NCBI GenBank assembly: GCA_963697365.1
Contig: CAVONT010000011.1
Coordinates: 62,001-126,000, forward strand
DNA from: CAIXZV01 sp963697365
GTDB lineage: Bacteria; Chloroflexota; Limnocylindria; Limnocylindrales; CSP1-4
Direction of reading: 5' to 3'
DNA: 64,000 nucleotides
The notes under the pieces: generated by a model
Databases searched by the model: none
What the model saw: the letters and a program-made list of their open reading frames with translations, nothing else
Told to the model about the DNA's origin: nothing
Translations under genes and position numbers: made by a program
Part shown: positions 17,290 to 26,309 of the stretch, one piece after another
How the letters are laid out: each line of letters begins with the position of its first letter
How positions within the stretch are numbered: the stretch's first letter is position 1

Positions 17290-17976
17290 ATGCGCACCAT
17301 CCTCGTCGTCGACGACGAGCCCCGGATCGCCGGCCTCGTCCGCGACTACCTCGAGCAGGCGGGCTTCGCCGTCCTCACCGCCAGTGACGGTTCGGGCGCC
17401 CTCGTGCTGGCCCGCACCCGGCGGCCGGACGCGCTCGTGCTGGACCTGGGCCTCCCGGGCATCGACGGGCTCGACGTGATCCGCTCCCTGCGCCGCGACT
17501 CCGACGTCCCCATCGTCATCCTCTCCGCACGCGGCGACGAGAGCGACCGCATCGCCGGCCTGGAGCTTGGTGCGGACGACTACGTCGTGAAGCCGTTCAG
17601 TCCGAAGGAGGTCGTCGCCCGGGTGCGCGCCGTTCTCCGCCGCGCCGATGCCCGCTCCAGCCCCGGCGAGCGGATCTCCGCGGGCGGCCTCGAGATCGAC
17701 ACCACGCGTCGTCGCGTGACCGTCGACGGCCGCGTCGTCACCCTCACCCCCACCGAGTTCGAGATCCTGGCGACGCTCGCCCGCGAACCGGGCCGGGTAT
17801 GGACTCGCTCACAGCTGCTCGATGCCGTCCACGGCTTCAGCCTTGACACCTACGAGCGCGCGATCGACGGCCACATCCGCAACCTCCGCCGCAAGCTCGA
17901 GCCCGACCCCGCCTCGCCGCGCTATGTGCGGACGGTGCATGGCGTCGGGTACGCGCTCGAGGAGCCGGCCGGGTGA
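17290..17976 (+). CDS. OmpR-family response regulator
   Basis: A 228-residue DNA-binding regulator. The receiver domain (1-118) has the acidic pocket VVDDE, phospho-acceptor Asp52 (LVLDLGLPG), the Ser/Thr of ILSARG and the Lys of DDYVVKPF. The C-terminal winged helix (about 130-225) has TPTEFEILATLAREPGRVWT, RAIDGHIRNLRRKL and the wing RTVHGVGYAL. The start at 17290 follows GGAG. It is followed after 4 bp by the kinase gene, so they form one operon. The signal and regulon are unknown. Confidence 0.95.
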   Translation: MRTILVVDDEPRIAGLVRDYLEQAGFAVLTASDGSGALVLARTRRPDALVLDLGLPGIDGLDVIRSLRRDSDVPIVILSARGDESDRIAGLELGADDYVVKPFSPKEVVARVRAVLRRADARSSPGERISAGGLEIDTTRRRVTVDGRVVTLTPTEFEILATLAREPGRVWTRSQLLDAVHGFSLDTYERAIDGHIRNLRRKLEPDPASPRYVRTVHGVGYALEEPAG

Positions 17977-17980
17977 CCCG

Positions 17981-19087
17981 GTGAGCGCCCAGCACCCCGA
18001 ACGGCAGCGCGCCGGCGGGTCCGGCGGCCCGTGGCGTGGACGCGGACGCGGTGGGCGGCACGGCCACGGTGGGGCTGTCGGCTTCGTGGGCTGCCTGACC
18101 GTGCTCGGCATTGCCGTGGTCGGCCTGTTCGCGGCCTTCGCAACCTGGGTCGCAGGCGTCATCCTGGGCGTCGTCGCGCCGAGCGCCGCCCCCAGCGCTG
18201 CCACCGTCGTGGCCGTGCTGGTCGTCATCGTCGTGTCCGGTGCCTGGATGACACGCCTGGTGGCCCGCTCGATCAGGCCGCTGGGCGACATGGCCGACGC
18301 CACCCGGCGCCTGGCCGACGGCGAGCCCGGCGTGCGCGTGGAGGTCCGCGGTCCGCGACCGGTACGCGAACTGGCTGCGTCCCTGAACACCATGGCCGAA
18401 CGCCTCGACCGCTCCCGGGACGCCCGTACGAGCATGCTCGCGGACGTCACCCACGAGCTGCGCACGCCGCTCACCGTGCTGGCCGGGGGCCTCGAGGCCA
18501 TGGTCGATGGCGTCCACCCCATGGACGAGGACCACATCGTGCCGCTCCTGGCCGAGACCGAGACGATGGGCCGCCTCCTCGACGACCTGCGCACACTCTC
18601 CCTCGCCGACGCGGGCGCCCTCACCCTCCACCGCGAGCCGGCGGACCTCGCAGGGCTCGCCGCGAGCGTGGTGGCGGCACAGGCACCGATCGCCGACGCC
18701 AGGCGCGTCGATCTCGCCGCGGGAGGTGACGCGCGCGTGGACGCCGATGTCGATCCCGTCCGTGTGCGCGAGATCATGGCCAATCTCGTCGCCAACGCGA
18801 TCCGTCACACGCCCGCGGATGGCCGGGTCAGGCTCAACGTGACGACGTCGGGCGACGACGCCCTGATCGAGGTCGCCGACACCGGCGAGGGGATTCCGCC
18901 CGACCAGATCGGCCGGGTCTTCGACCGGTACGAGCGGCACGCCGACACCGGCGGCTCGGGCCTCGGGCTCGCGATCGTGTGGAACCTCGCCACCGCGCAC
19001 GGCGGCAGCGTTACGGCCGAGAGCAGCGGCGTGCCGGGCGAGGGTTCGCAATTCGTCGTGCGCCTGCCGCTTCGGGCCGCGACATAG
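17981..19087 (+). CDS. sensor histidine kinase, partner of the preceding regulator
   Basis: A 368-residue protein from GTG 17981. After a Gly/Arg/His-rich cytoplasmic N-terminus come two close membrane helices (FVGCLTVLGIAVVGLFAAF and TVVAVLVVIVVSGAW), leaving almost no extracellular loop, so the sensed signal is likely in or at the membrane. A HAMP domain follows (RPLGDMADATRRLADGEPGV). The H-box is DVTHELRTPL with His near residue 158, the N-box NLVANAIRHT near 268, and the G-boxes DTGEGIPPD and GGSGLGLAIV. Translation is probably coupled to the regulator. Confidence 0.95.
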   Translation: MSAQHPERQRAGGSGGPWRGRGRGGRHGHGGAVGFVGCLTVLGIAVVGLFAAFATWVAGVILGVVAPSAAPSAATVVAVLVVIVVSGAWMTRLVARSIRPLGDMADATRRLADGEPGVRVEVRGPRPVRELAASLNTMAERLDRSRDARTSMLADVTHELRTPLTVLAGGLEAMVDGVHPMDEDHIVPLLAETETMGRLLDDLRTLSLADAGALTLHREPADLAGLAASVVAAQAPIADARRVDLAAGGDARVDADVDPVRVREIMANLVANAIRHTPADGRVRLNVTTSGDDALIEVADTGEGIPPDQIGRVFDRYERHADTGGSGLGLAIVWNLATAHGGSVTAESSGVPGEGSQFVVRLPLRAAT

Positions 19088-19211
19088 CGACGCGACACAG
19101 ACGACGCGACACAGACGACGCGACGTCCGGCCGACGAGGCGGCACCATACGGGGCAGCGGGACATGCGCGGCCTGGACGCCGCCACCGCCGGACCAGGAG
19201 TGTGCCCCAGG

Positions 19212-20999
19212 ATGTGCGGTGTCTTCGGCTACGTGACCGACCGGGACGAGGCGCTCGGCCCAATCCTGGTGGACGCCGCGCGGCGGCTCACGTACCGCGG
19301 CTACGACTCGGTGGGGGCGGCGACCTTCCGCGACGGCACGATCGACCTGCGCAAGGACGTGGGCCGGGTGGACGAGGTTGCCGCACGCCACGACCTGGCG
19401 GAGATGCGCGGCACCCGCGGAATCACGCAGTTGCGCTGGGCAACCTTCGGCGCGCCGTCGCAGGCCAATGCCCAGCCCCATCTCGACTCCGACGGCACGA
19501 TGGTCGGGGCGCACAACGGCAACGTCGTGAACAACGTCGAGCTGCGGGTCCAGTTCCTGGCCGAGGGGATGACCGTCCGATCCGACAACGACGGCGAGAC
19601 CTGCGTCCATGCGGTGGAACGCCACGTCCGCCAGGGCCACGAGCTGGTCGAGGCGATCCGGCTCGCCTATGCGGACCTCGAGGGCGACTACGCCTTCGTG
19701 ATCGGGCGGGCCGACGACGATCGGCTGTACGCCTTCAAGAAGGGGTCGGGGCTCGTGGTCGGGATCGGGGACGGGTTCACCTGCGTCTCGTCGGACCTGC
19801 CCTCGCTGCTGCCGCTCACGCGGACCGTGGTGCGACCCATGGACGGCGAGATCGTCACCCTGTGGGCCGATCGCATCGAGGTTCGCTCGGTGACCGACGG
19901 CAGCCTCGTCCAGCGGCCGGCGGAGCTCGTCACCGAGACGATGGACGCCGTCATGAAGGGCGGCTACGCGCACTTCATGGCCAAGGAGATCCACGAGCAG
20001 CCGCAGGTGGCCCGGGAGCTCCTCCACCTCCTGGACGCCAGCTCCGACGTGGCAGCCGTCGTGGAACGGATGCGGACTGCCCGCCACCTCTACCTGGTCG
20101 GCTGCGGCACCAGCTTCCACGCGGCGGCCGCCGGCTCCGTGTTCCTCGCCCAGCTCGCCGGGCGGGCTGCGATCCCCGTTCTGGCACCCCAGTTCATCGC
20201 CCAGTACGCACCCGCGGTCGGCCCCGAGGACGTCGGGCTGTTCGTCAGCCAGTCCGGCGAGACGAAGGACGTGCTCAACGCGCTCGAGGCCGCGCAAAGC
20301 CGGGGCATGGACACCTTCGGGCTCGCCAACGTCGTCGGCTCCACGCTCACGCGAGCGACGAGGCTCTGCCTGCCGCTCGGCTGCGGCTACGAGATCAGCG
20401 TGCCGGCCACCAAGACGTTCACCAACCAGGTCCTCGCGTTCCTGTACCTCGCCTACCGCCTGGCCGGGCGGGACACAAGCGCCCTCGCGCGGATCCCAGA
20501 CCTCATGGAGGCGACGCTGGCCGCCGTGGCCGACCAGGTCGAGGCGATCGCCGCCGAGATCAACCCCTGGGACAACCTCTACTGCCTTGGCTACGGCGCG
20601 ACCTACCCGATCGCGCTCGAAGGCGCGCTCAAGCTCAAGGAGATCACCTACGCCCACTGCGAAGGCATGCTCTCGACGGAGTTCAAGCACGGCCCCCTCT
20701 CCGCTGTCACCGACGGCTACCCGATCATCTTCGTGGCGGGTCCGGCGGACGTGCCCCTGATCATCAGTGGGATCAACGAGGTCAGAGTCCGCGGAGCGCG
20801 AGCCATCACCATCGCGGAGGACGACCCCCGCCTGCGGGCCAACGGCGACGAGCTGGTGGCGATCCCGCCCTCGGACCCGCAGATCAACGCGCTCCTGGCC
20901 GTCCTGCCGCTGCAGTTGCTCTCGTACCACATGAGCGTGCTGCGCGGGATCGACCCGGATTTCCCGCGAAACCTGTCGAAGACGCTGACGGTGGACTGA
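19212..20999 (+). CDS. glmS: Glutamine--fructose-6-phosphate aminotransferase (isomerizing)
   Basis: Makes glucosamine-6-phosphate from fructose-6-phosphate and glutamine, the first step to UDP-GlcNAc for cell-wall precursors. The glutaminase domain starts with the nucleophile Cys (MCGVFGYV, Cys2) and has RLTYRGYDS, ITQLRWATFG and GAHNGNVVNN. Two SIS domains follow (GCGTSFHAA, SQSGETKDVL, SVPATKTFTNQVLA, ALKLKEITYAHCEGM), ending KTLTVD, the canonical GlmS tail. The product is 595 residues, normal for the family. ATG 19212 was chosen because Cys must be residue 2. No glmS ribozyme-like leader was recognised. Confidence 0.95.
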   Translation: MCGVFGYVTDRDEALGPILVDAARRLTYRGYDSVGAATFRDGTIDLRKDVGRVDEVAARHDLAEMRGTRGITQLRWATFGAPSQANAQPHLDSDGTMVGAHNGNVVNNVELRVQFLAEGMTVRSDNDGETCVHAVERHVRQGHELVEAIRLAYADLEGDYAFVIGRADDDRLYAFKKGSGLVVGIGDGFTCVSSDLPSLLPLTRTVVRPMDGEIVTLWADRIEVRSVTDGSLVQRPAELVTETMDAVMKGGYAHFMAKEIHEQPQVARELLHLLDASSDVAAVVERMRTARHLYLVGCGTSFHAAAAGSVFLAQLAGRAAIPVLAPQFIAQYAPAVGPEDVGLFVSQSGETKDVLNALEAAQSRGMDTFGLANVVGSTLTRATRLCLPLGCGYEISVPATKTFTNQVLAFLYLAYRLAGRDTSALARIPDLMEATLAAVADQVEAIAAEINPWDNLYCLGYGATYPIALEGALKLKEITYAHCEGMLSTEFKHGPLSAVTDGYPIIFVAGPADVPLIISGINEVRVRGARAITIAEDDPRLRANGDELVAIPPSDPQINALLAVLPLQLLSYHMSVLRGIDPDFPRNLSKTLTVD

Positions 21000-21008
21000 G
21001 CACGCCGA

Positions 21009-23867
21009 TCAGCCGGGGCCCGGCTCCAGCAAACAGGCAAGGGCGACGGCGTCCGCCTGGGGCAATTCCCGGCCGGCTGCCCATGCCGCCTCGAACGCCT
21101 CCCCGTCCAAGGCGCTTCGCAGACGATCCAGGTACCCGGTGAGCTCGGGGCTCTCGTCGAATGCCATCCGGGCTCCCGAGGTCTCCCGGATCGCAGCCGC
21201 GGCTCCGAGAAGCCGAGCGGCCCCGTCGAGGCGCCCGCGCTCGACATGCACGTACGCGATGTTCTCCAACTGGTTGGCGACAGCCCCCTTCTGGCCGAAG
21301 TGGACCCAGCCGCCGATCGTCTCGCGGTAGATGGCCATGGCCTGGTCGAGGCGTCCGCCTCGCCGGAGTGCGTGGGCCAGATCGCTGCGGCCTGCAAGCG
21401 CGAACCGCGTGTCGCCGAGCTCGGTGAACTGCCGGATTGCCACATCGAACGCAGCGACCGCTTCGTCGGTGTGGCCCGTGCGTCCGAGGGCTCGACCCTG
21501 GGCCATGGTGACCGCGCCGAGGGCATACGGGCTCCCCGACCGGTGGGCTGCCTCGACGCCCCGCCGAAGGAGTGCGGCCCCGGCCTCGGGATCGAACGAG
21601 CTCAGGCTCGTGCCCGCGAACCCAGCGGCGATGGCGACAGCCCAGAGCTCGCCGCTCCGTTCCGCGAGTTCAATCGCCTCCTCGAAGATCCGCCGTGGGA
21701 CCACGGCCTCGGGACCGGCATCGCCCGAGAATGCCGTTGCGACGGCAAGACCGACGGCGGCCGCCCGCCTCGCGACAGCATCGCCGCTCAGGTCGGCCAG
21801 GCCGACTGCGTCCCTGGCCCAGGCGAGCGCTTCGAATGCTCTCCCGGTGAACCCCCAGACATTGGCGGCCTCGCCCATCAGGCGTGCCGCGACCGCCTGC
21901 TCGGCCGGGTCGGCGTCGGGACTGTCGTGTACGTGCGCCCTCGCCAGTCCGATCGCGGCAACGATGCGGGCCTCGTTGTCCCCGGATATCACCCGCACGC
22001 TCCAGTAGCCAAGGAGCGCGGAGCACATCCGGACGGCCGTCCACGGCGCTGCCTCGAGGCCCCACTCCAGGGCGGCGCCAAGGTTGTCGGCCTCCGCGTC
22101 GAGCCGGTCCAGCCAGTCCACCATGGCCGGGCCGCGGATCGGTCCCTGCAATTCGGCCGCGAGTTCCGCAAATGCGGCGAGGTGGCGATCCGCGAGATCG
22201 GACGCCTCGCCGGACTCGATGAGCTTCTCCCGCGCGTACTGCCGGATCGTCTCGAGCATCCTGTAGCGCGTTGTGGCGCCGCGATCCACGATCACGAGCG
22301 AGCGGTCGACCAGCCGCGTCAGGCCGTCGACGAGGTCTGCCGGATCCGCGGCACCGTCGTCGTCGCCGACGATCCGCGACGCCATCGCCACCGTCCAGCC
22401 GCCGGTGAACACCGCCAGCCTCCGGAGCAGGCGGCAGTCCTCGGGGGTCAGGAGATCCCAGCTCCAGTCGATGAGGGCATGCAGCGTCTGCTGGCGCGGG
22501 ACCGCCGTCCGGCGTCCCCCTGCGAGCAGGCGGAACCGGTCCCCGAGGCGCCTGGCGATGTCGTCGGGCGACATGGCCGAAACCCGCGCAGCGGCAAGCT
22601 CGATCGCGAGCGGGATCCCGTCGAGGCGGCGGCAGATCTCCGCAACCGATGCGACGTTCGACTCGCTGAGGGCGAACCCCGGGTCGACAGCCACGGCTCG
22701 CTGGGTGAACAGCTGGACCGCTTCGGTCGAGGCGGCATCCTCGATGCCGGCCGGGGTGCCTGCGAGCGGACCCAGGGCCCCGCCGGCCGCCGGGCACGAG
22801 AGCGACTGGACGTGGAGCACGGCCTCGCCGGAGATCGCAAGCGCCTCCCGGCTCGTGGCCAGGATGCGGAGCTTCGGAGCGCTTGCGAGCAGCCGCTCGG
22901 CGAGCCTCGCGGCCCCGTCCACCAGGTGCTCCGCGTTGTCCAAGAGGAGCAGCAGGTCCTTGTCGGCGACGAACGCCTGCACCACCGCCAGCGCCGGCAC
23001 GCCCGGGACCTCCGGTGCGCCGAGCGCACGCGCGACCTCCGACGCGATCTGTGACTCGTCGCCCAGCGGCGCCAGTTCGGCGAGCCACACCCCGTCAGGA
23101 TGGCGATCGAGGAGCTGACCGGCAGCCTCGAGCATCAGGCGGGTCTTGCCTGTTCCGCCCGTGCCGATCAGGGTGACGAGGCGGTGGTGCTCCACGAGCG
23201 CTGTGACCTCCGCCACCTCCCTCTCCCTGCCGACGAAGCTCGTCAGTGCGACCGGCAGGTTGGAGCGGCGTGTGCTCAGTGAGCGGAGCGGAGGAAAGTC
23301 CCGCGGGAGATCGGCGACGACCAGCTGGTAGACCTGCTCGGGCCGGTCGATGTCGCGGAGCCGGTGCGAGCCGAGATCGACGAGCTCGACCGACGGTCCG
23401 AGCCGGTCGCGCGCGAGATCGGCGGCGACCGCGGAGCAGATGACCTGACCGCCGTGCCCAATGGACAGGATCCTTGCCACGCGGTTGAGCGCCGGGCCGA
23501 AGTAGTCGCCATCCCGGGTCTCCGCGGCCCCGGCATGGAATGCCATCCGCACCCGGAGCGGACCGGTCTCGCCCCAGGGCGCGTCGCGGAGGGCGCGCTG
23601 GGCTGTGAGAGCCGCGCCAACGGCGCCGAGCGGATCGTCGAACACGGCCAGCATCCCGTCGCCGGTCGTCTTGATCACGGAGCCGCCACGCGTCTCAACG
23701 GCCAGCCGCAACAGGTGGTCGTGCTGGGCAAGGGCCTCGCCCATCGCGGTCGCCCGCTCCTCCCAGAGCCGCGTGCTCCCCTCGATGTCGGTGAACAGGA
23801 ACGTCGACGGCGGGCCTTCGACGCCGGCGCGCAGACCGGGCTGCGTCAGGGTGGGTCGCTCGGCCAC
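21009..23867 (-). CDS. class III adenylate/guanylate cyclase-domain ATPase regulator with TPR tail
   Basis: A 952-residue signalling protein. Residues about 20-190 are a class III nucleotide cyclase homology domain (TFLFTDIEGSTRLWE, GDGMLAVFDDP, YFGPALNRVARIL). The metal-binding Asp pair (FTD...GDG) is present, so it may be active. Residues about 205-560 are an NB-ARC/AAA-like ATPase with Walker A IGTGGTGKTRLML and LLLLDNAEHL. A helical TPR-like region fills the remainder (ALAWARDAVGLADLSGD, LGRTGHTDEAVAAFDVA). There is no HTH at the end, unlike LuxR-type relatives. Such proteins are common in actinobacteria and Chloroflexota. It converges on glmS with a 9-bp gap. Confidence 0.85.
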   Translation of the reverse strand: MAERPTLTQPGLRAGVEGPPSTFLFTDIEGSTRLWEERATAMGEALAQHDHLLRLAVETRGGSVIKTTGDGMLAVFDDPLGAVGAALTAQRALRDAPWGETGPLRVRMAFHAGAAETRDGDYFGPALNRVARILSIGHGGQVICSAVAADLARDRLGPSVELVDLGSHRLRDIDRPEQVYQLVVADLPRDFPPLRSLSTRRSNLPVALTSFVGREREVAEVTALVEHHRLVTLIGTGGTGKTRLMLEAAGQLLDRHPDGVWLAELAPLGDESQIASEVARALGAPEVPGVPALAVVQAFVADKDLLLLLDNAEHLVDGAARLAERLLASAPKLRILATSREALAISGEAVLHVQSLSCPAAGGALGPLAGTPAGIEDAASTEAVQLFTQRAVAVDPGFALSESNVASVAEICRRLDGIPLAIELAAARVSAMSPDDIARRLGDRFRLLAGGRRTAVPRQQTLHALIDWSWDLLTPEDCRLLRRLAVFTGGWTVAMASRIVGDDDGAADPADLVDGLTRLVDRSLVIVDRGATTRYRMLETIRQYAREKLIESGEASDLADRHLAAFAELAAELQGPIRGPAMVDWLDRLDAEADNLGAALEWGLEAAPWTAVRMCSALLGYWSVRVISGDNEARIVAAIGLARAHVHDSPDADPAEQAVAARLMGEAANVWGFTGRAFEALAWARDAVGLADLSGDAVARRAAAVGLAVATAFSGDAGPEAVVPRRIFEEAIELAERSGELWAVAIAAGFAGTSLSSFDPEAGAALLRRGVEAAHRSGSPYALGAVTMAQGRALGRTGHTDEAVAAFDVAIRQFTELGDTRFALAGRSDLAHALRRGGRLDQAMAIYRETIGGWVHFGQKGAVANQLENIAYVHVERGRLDGAARLLGAAAAIRETSGARMAFDESPELTGYLDRLRSALDGEAFEAAWAAGRELPQADAVALACLLEPGPG

Positions 23868-24235
23868 GGCCTACGCCACGCCCAGCGCAACCGCGCTGCC
23901 AGAACCATCAGTACTGGGGTGCGGGCAAGCGGATTCAGGGCCGCCGGGGCGCACAGACACCGCGCCTGTGGACCCGGGCGTTGGGACGCGCCACATGGTG
24001 GCATCGTACGCCAACCGTCGTCGAGGTCAAGGCATGAGCGACGGGCCACTCGCCGACTGGCGCCGGCAGTCCATCGCCCGCTGTACCCCGGATCGTCCAC
24101 CTTGATCTCCACGTCGACTGAGAGGCAATCGCTGGCGCGACCGGCCTCGTGCGCCGAAGATTGAACGTCTGGCGGTGGTGGACACCCATGGAGGGTGACC
24201 GCGGCAGATGGCCGCGCATCGAGGGAGTGTTGATC
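23868..24235. other. intergenic region between divergent genes
   Basis: About 370 bp between the cyclase-ATPase gene (leftward) and a secreted-protein gene (rightward). It must hold both promoters, but I could not pick convincing -35/-10 pairs. No repeat or RNA gene was seen. Confidence 0.5.
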
Positions 24236-24739
24236 ATGCGTCCTGTCACTCGTCGCACTCGGGCAATCCTCGGGGTCCTCGCCGCCTCCATGGCCCTGGT
24301 TGTCCTCACGGGTCCGGTCGCCGCCGCGTCGCCGCAGTCGGTGACAATCGACTCCCACGTGACCTTCAACCCCGACGGACCCAACTCCGGGGACTTCACG
24401 ATCAGCGGGCCTGCCGCCGGGAGCGGCCTGATCTGCGAGAACGGCACGTTCGTCGATACCGGCATCAGCTTCGCCGGATACCAGAGCGATCGTGCCGGGC
24501 GCAGCATCGTCCAGCTCCAGGTCCGCAAGATGTTCACCTGCGGCGACGGCAGCGGCACCTTCTTCGTGAAGCTGCAGATCCAGGCCGACTTTGCCACCGG
24601 GCTTGAGACGTTCACATGGGCCGTGCAAGGCGGTACGGGTGACTACGAGAAGCTGAGGGGGAGTGGCTCTGGCACCACCGTCCGGGACGAGGACGGCAAC
24701 GGCAACACCAACACCTATGCAGGCTTCCTCGTCGGCTGA
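24236..24739 (+). CDS. secreted protein, possible allene-oxide-cyclase/dirigent-like beta barrel
   Basis: A 167-residue protein with a Sec signal peptide: RRTRAILGVLAASMALVVL then GPVAAASPQ, cleavage likely after VAAA near residue 30. The mature part is Gly/Thr/Asp-rich with beta-strand periodicity, two Cys (LICENG and MFTCGDG) that may pair, and FTWAVQGGTGDYEKLRGSGS. That last motif is like the 'GGTG.Y..a.G.G' strand of dirigent/allene-oxide-cyclase-like barrels; this is inference from one motif. ATG 24236 follows GAGGGAG. Function unknown; expected outside the cell. Confidence 0.7.
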   Translation: MRPVTRRTRAILGVLAASMALVVLTGPVAAASPQSVTIDSHVTFNPDGPNSGDFTISGPAAGSGLICENGTFVDTGISFAGYQSDRAGRSIVQLQVRKMFTCGDGSGTFFVKLQIQADFATGLETFTWAVQGGTGDYEKLRGSGSGTTVRDEDGNGNTNTYAGFLVG

Positions 24740-24767
24740 CGCCTCCTGCGGCCACCGCACAAGGACG

Positions 24768-24797
24768 ACGCGGGCCAGGGCGGCACCCGGCCCGCGT
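24768..24797. terminator. bidirectional terminator hairpin between convergent genes
   Basis: ACGCGGGCC (24768-24776) pairs perfectly with GGCCCGCGT (24789-24797) around a 12-nt loop. It lies between the stop of the secreted-protein gene (24739) and the 3' end of leftward argG (24815), so it can serve both. There is no U-tract. Confidence 0.6.
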
Positions 24798-24814
24798 TCA
24801 GGACGCTCGACGGT

Positions 24815-26203
24815 CTAGTCTCCGTCGCCCTCTAGCACGTCGACCTCTGTCTCCACCGGCTCCAGTTCCGGCCCCGCCGCCGGCAGCAGGGGGAGCCCCT
24901 CGCGCGGCGTCGTGCCCATGATGCCCACCTGGTGGTAGACGCGGATCTTCTCGCGCGTGTCCGCGATGTCCAGGTTGCGCATCGTCAGCTGCCCGATCCG
25001 GTCCAGCGGCGTGAAGAAGACCTCCTCGCCCTTCTCCATCGTGAGGCGCTCGGGGTGGTAGGTCAGGTTCGGGCCGGTGGTGTCGAGGATCGAGTAGTCG
25101 TTGCCGCGGCGCAGCTCGAGGGTGACCTCGCCGGTGATCGCGCGGGCGATCCAGCGCTGGGCGGTCTCGCGAAGCATCAACGCCTGGGGATCGAACCAGC
25201 GGCCCTGGTACAGCAGGCGACCGAGCCGCCTGCCATTGGACCGGTACTGGTCGATCGTGTCCTCGTTGTGGATGCCGGTCACCAGGCGCTCGTACGCGAT
25301 GTGCAGCAGGGCCATGCCTGGCGCCTCGTAGATGCCGCGGCTCTTGGCCTCGATGATCCGGTTCTCGATCTGGTCGCTGGTCCCCAGGCCGTGGCGGCCG
25401 CCGATGGCGTTGGCCTCGACGAACAGTTCGAGCGGCGTCTCGAAGGTCCGGCCGTTGAGGGCGACCGGCTCGCCGTCCTCGAAGCGGACGCTCACGGTCT
25501 CCGCGTCCACGGTCACGTCTGCCCGCCAGGAGGCGACGCCCATGATCGGGTTCACGATCGAGACGCCCGCGTCGAGGAACTCGAGGTCCTTCGCCTCGTG
25601 GGTCGCACCCAGGATGTTGGAGTCGGTGGAGTAGGCCTTGTCGGCCGACATCTTGTACTCGAGCCCGGCGCCGTCGAGGTAGGCGGACATCTCCGCCCGG
25701 CCGCCCAGCTCGTCGATGAACTTCTGGTCAAGCCACGGCTTGTAGATGAGCAGCGTCGAGTTGACGAGCAGGCCGTAGCGGTAGAACCGCTCGATGTCGT
25801 TGCCCTTGTAGGTGGACCCATCGCCCCAGATGTTGACGCCGTCCTGCTGCATCGCGGAGACGAGCATCGTGCCGGTGACCGCACGTCCCAGCGGCGTGGT
25901 GTTGAAGTACAGCTGGCCAGCGGTGCTGATGTGGAAGGCCCCGGTCTGCAGCGCGGCGATGCCCTCGGCGACCAGCTGCGGACGGCACTCGATCAGGCGG
26001 GCCTTCTCGGCACCGTACTTGAGCGCCTTGAGCGGGATGCTGTCGTAGTCGTCCTCGTCGGGCTGGCCGAGGTGCGCGGTGTAGGCGTACGGGACGGAGC
26101 CGTGCTTGCGCATCCAGAGGATGGCGGCGCTGGTGTCGAGGCCGCCGGAGAACGCGATGCCGACGCGTTCGCCGACCGGGAGGCTCTGGAGGATGTTCGG
26201 CAC
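24815..26203 (-). CDS. argG: Argininosuccinate synthase (long, E. coli-type)
   Basis: Joins citrulline and aspartate with ATP in arginine synthesis. The N-type ATP pyrophosphatase loop FSGGLDTSAAILWMR is near residue 20, followed by GQPDEDDYDSIP, NTTPLGRAVTGTML, NIWGDGSTYKGNDIERFYRYG and IGGRHGLGTSDQIENRIIEA, all close to E. coli ArgG and unlike the shorter B. subtilis/actinobacterial form. GTG 26203 was chosen: AAGGA lies upstream and VPNILQSLPVGERVG aligns with the E. coli N-terminus; ATG 26242 is the alternative. 462 residues. No other arg genes lie next to it. Confidence 0.95.
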   Translation of the reverse strand: MPNILQSLPVGERVGIAFSGGLDTSAAILWMRKHGSVPYAYTAHLGQPDEDDYDSIPLKALKYGAEKARLIECRPQLVAEGIAALQTGAFHISTAGQLYFNTTPLGRAVTGTMLVSAMQQDGVNIWGDGSTYKGNDIERFYRYGLLVNSTLLIYKPWLDQKFIDELGGRAEMSAYLDGAGLEYKMSADKAYSTDSNILGATHEAKDLEFLDAGVSIVNPIMGVASWRADVTVDAETVSVRFEDGEPVALNGRTFETPLELFVEANAIGGRHGLGTSDQIENRIIEAKSRGIYEAPGMALLHIAYERLVTGIHNEDTIDQYRSNGRRLGRLLYQGRWFDPQALMLRETAQRWIARAITGEVTLELRRGNDYSILDTTGPNLTYHPERLTMEKGEEVFFTPLDRIGQLTMRNLDIADTREKIRVYHQVGIMGTTPREGLPLLPAAGPELEPVETEVDVLEGDGD

Positions 26204-26309
26204 GGGCTCGTCCTTGGCATTCCTGGTGCGCTGCGGGAGCATCAAGGCTACACCGCACCGGAGGGCAGGAGAGCGGCCACGACGGTCGCGGTTTGGTGTC
26301 GGAGGCCCC

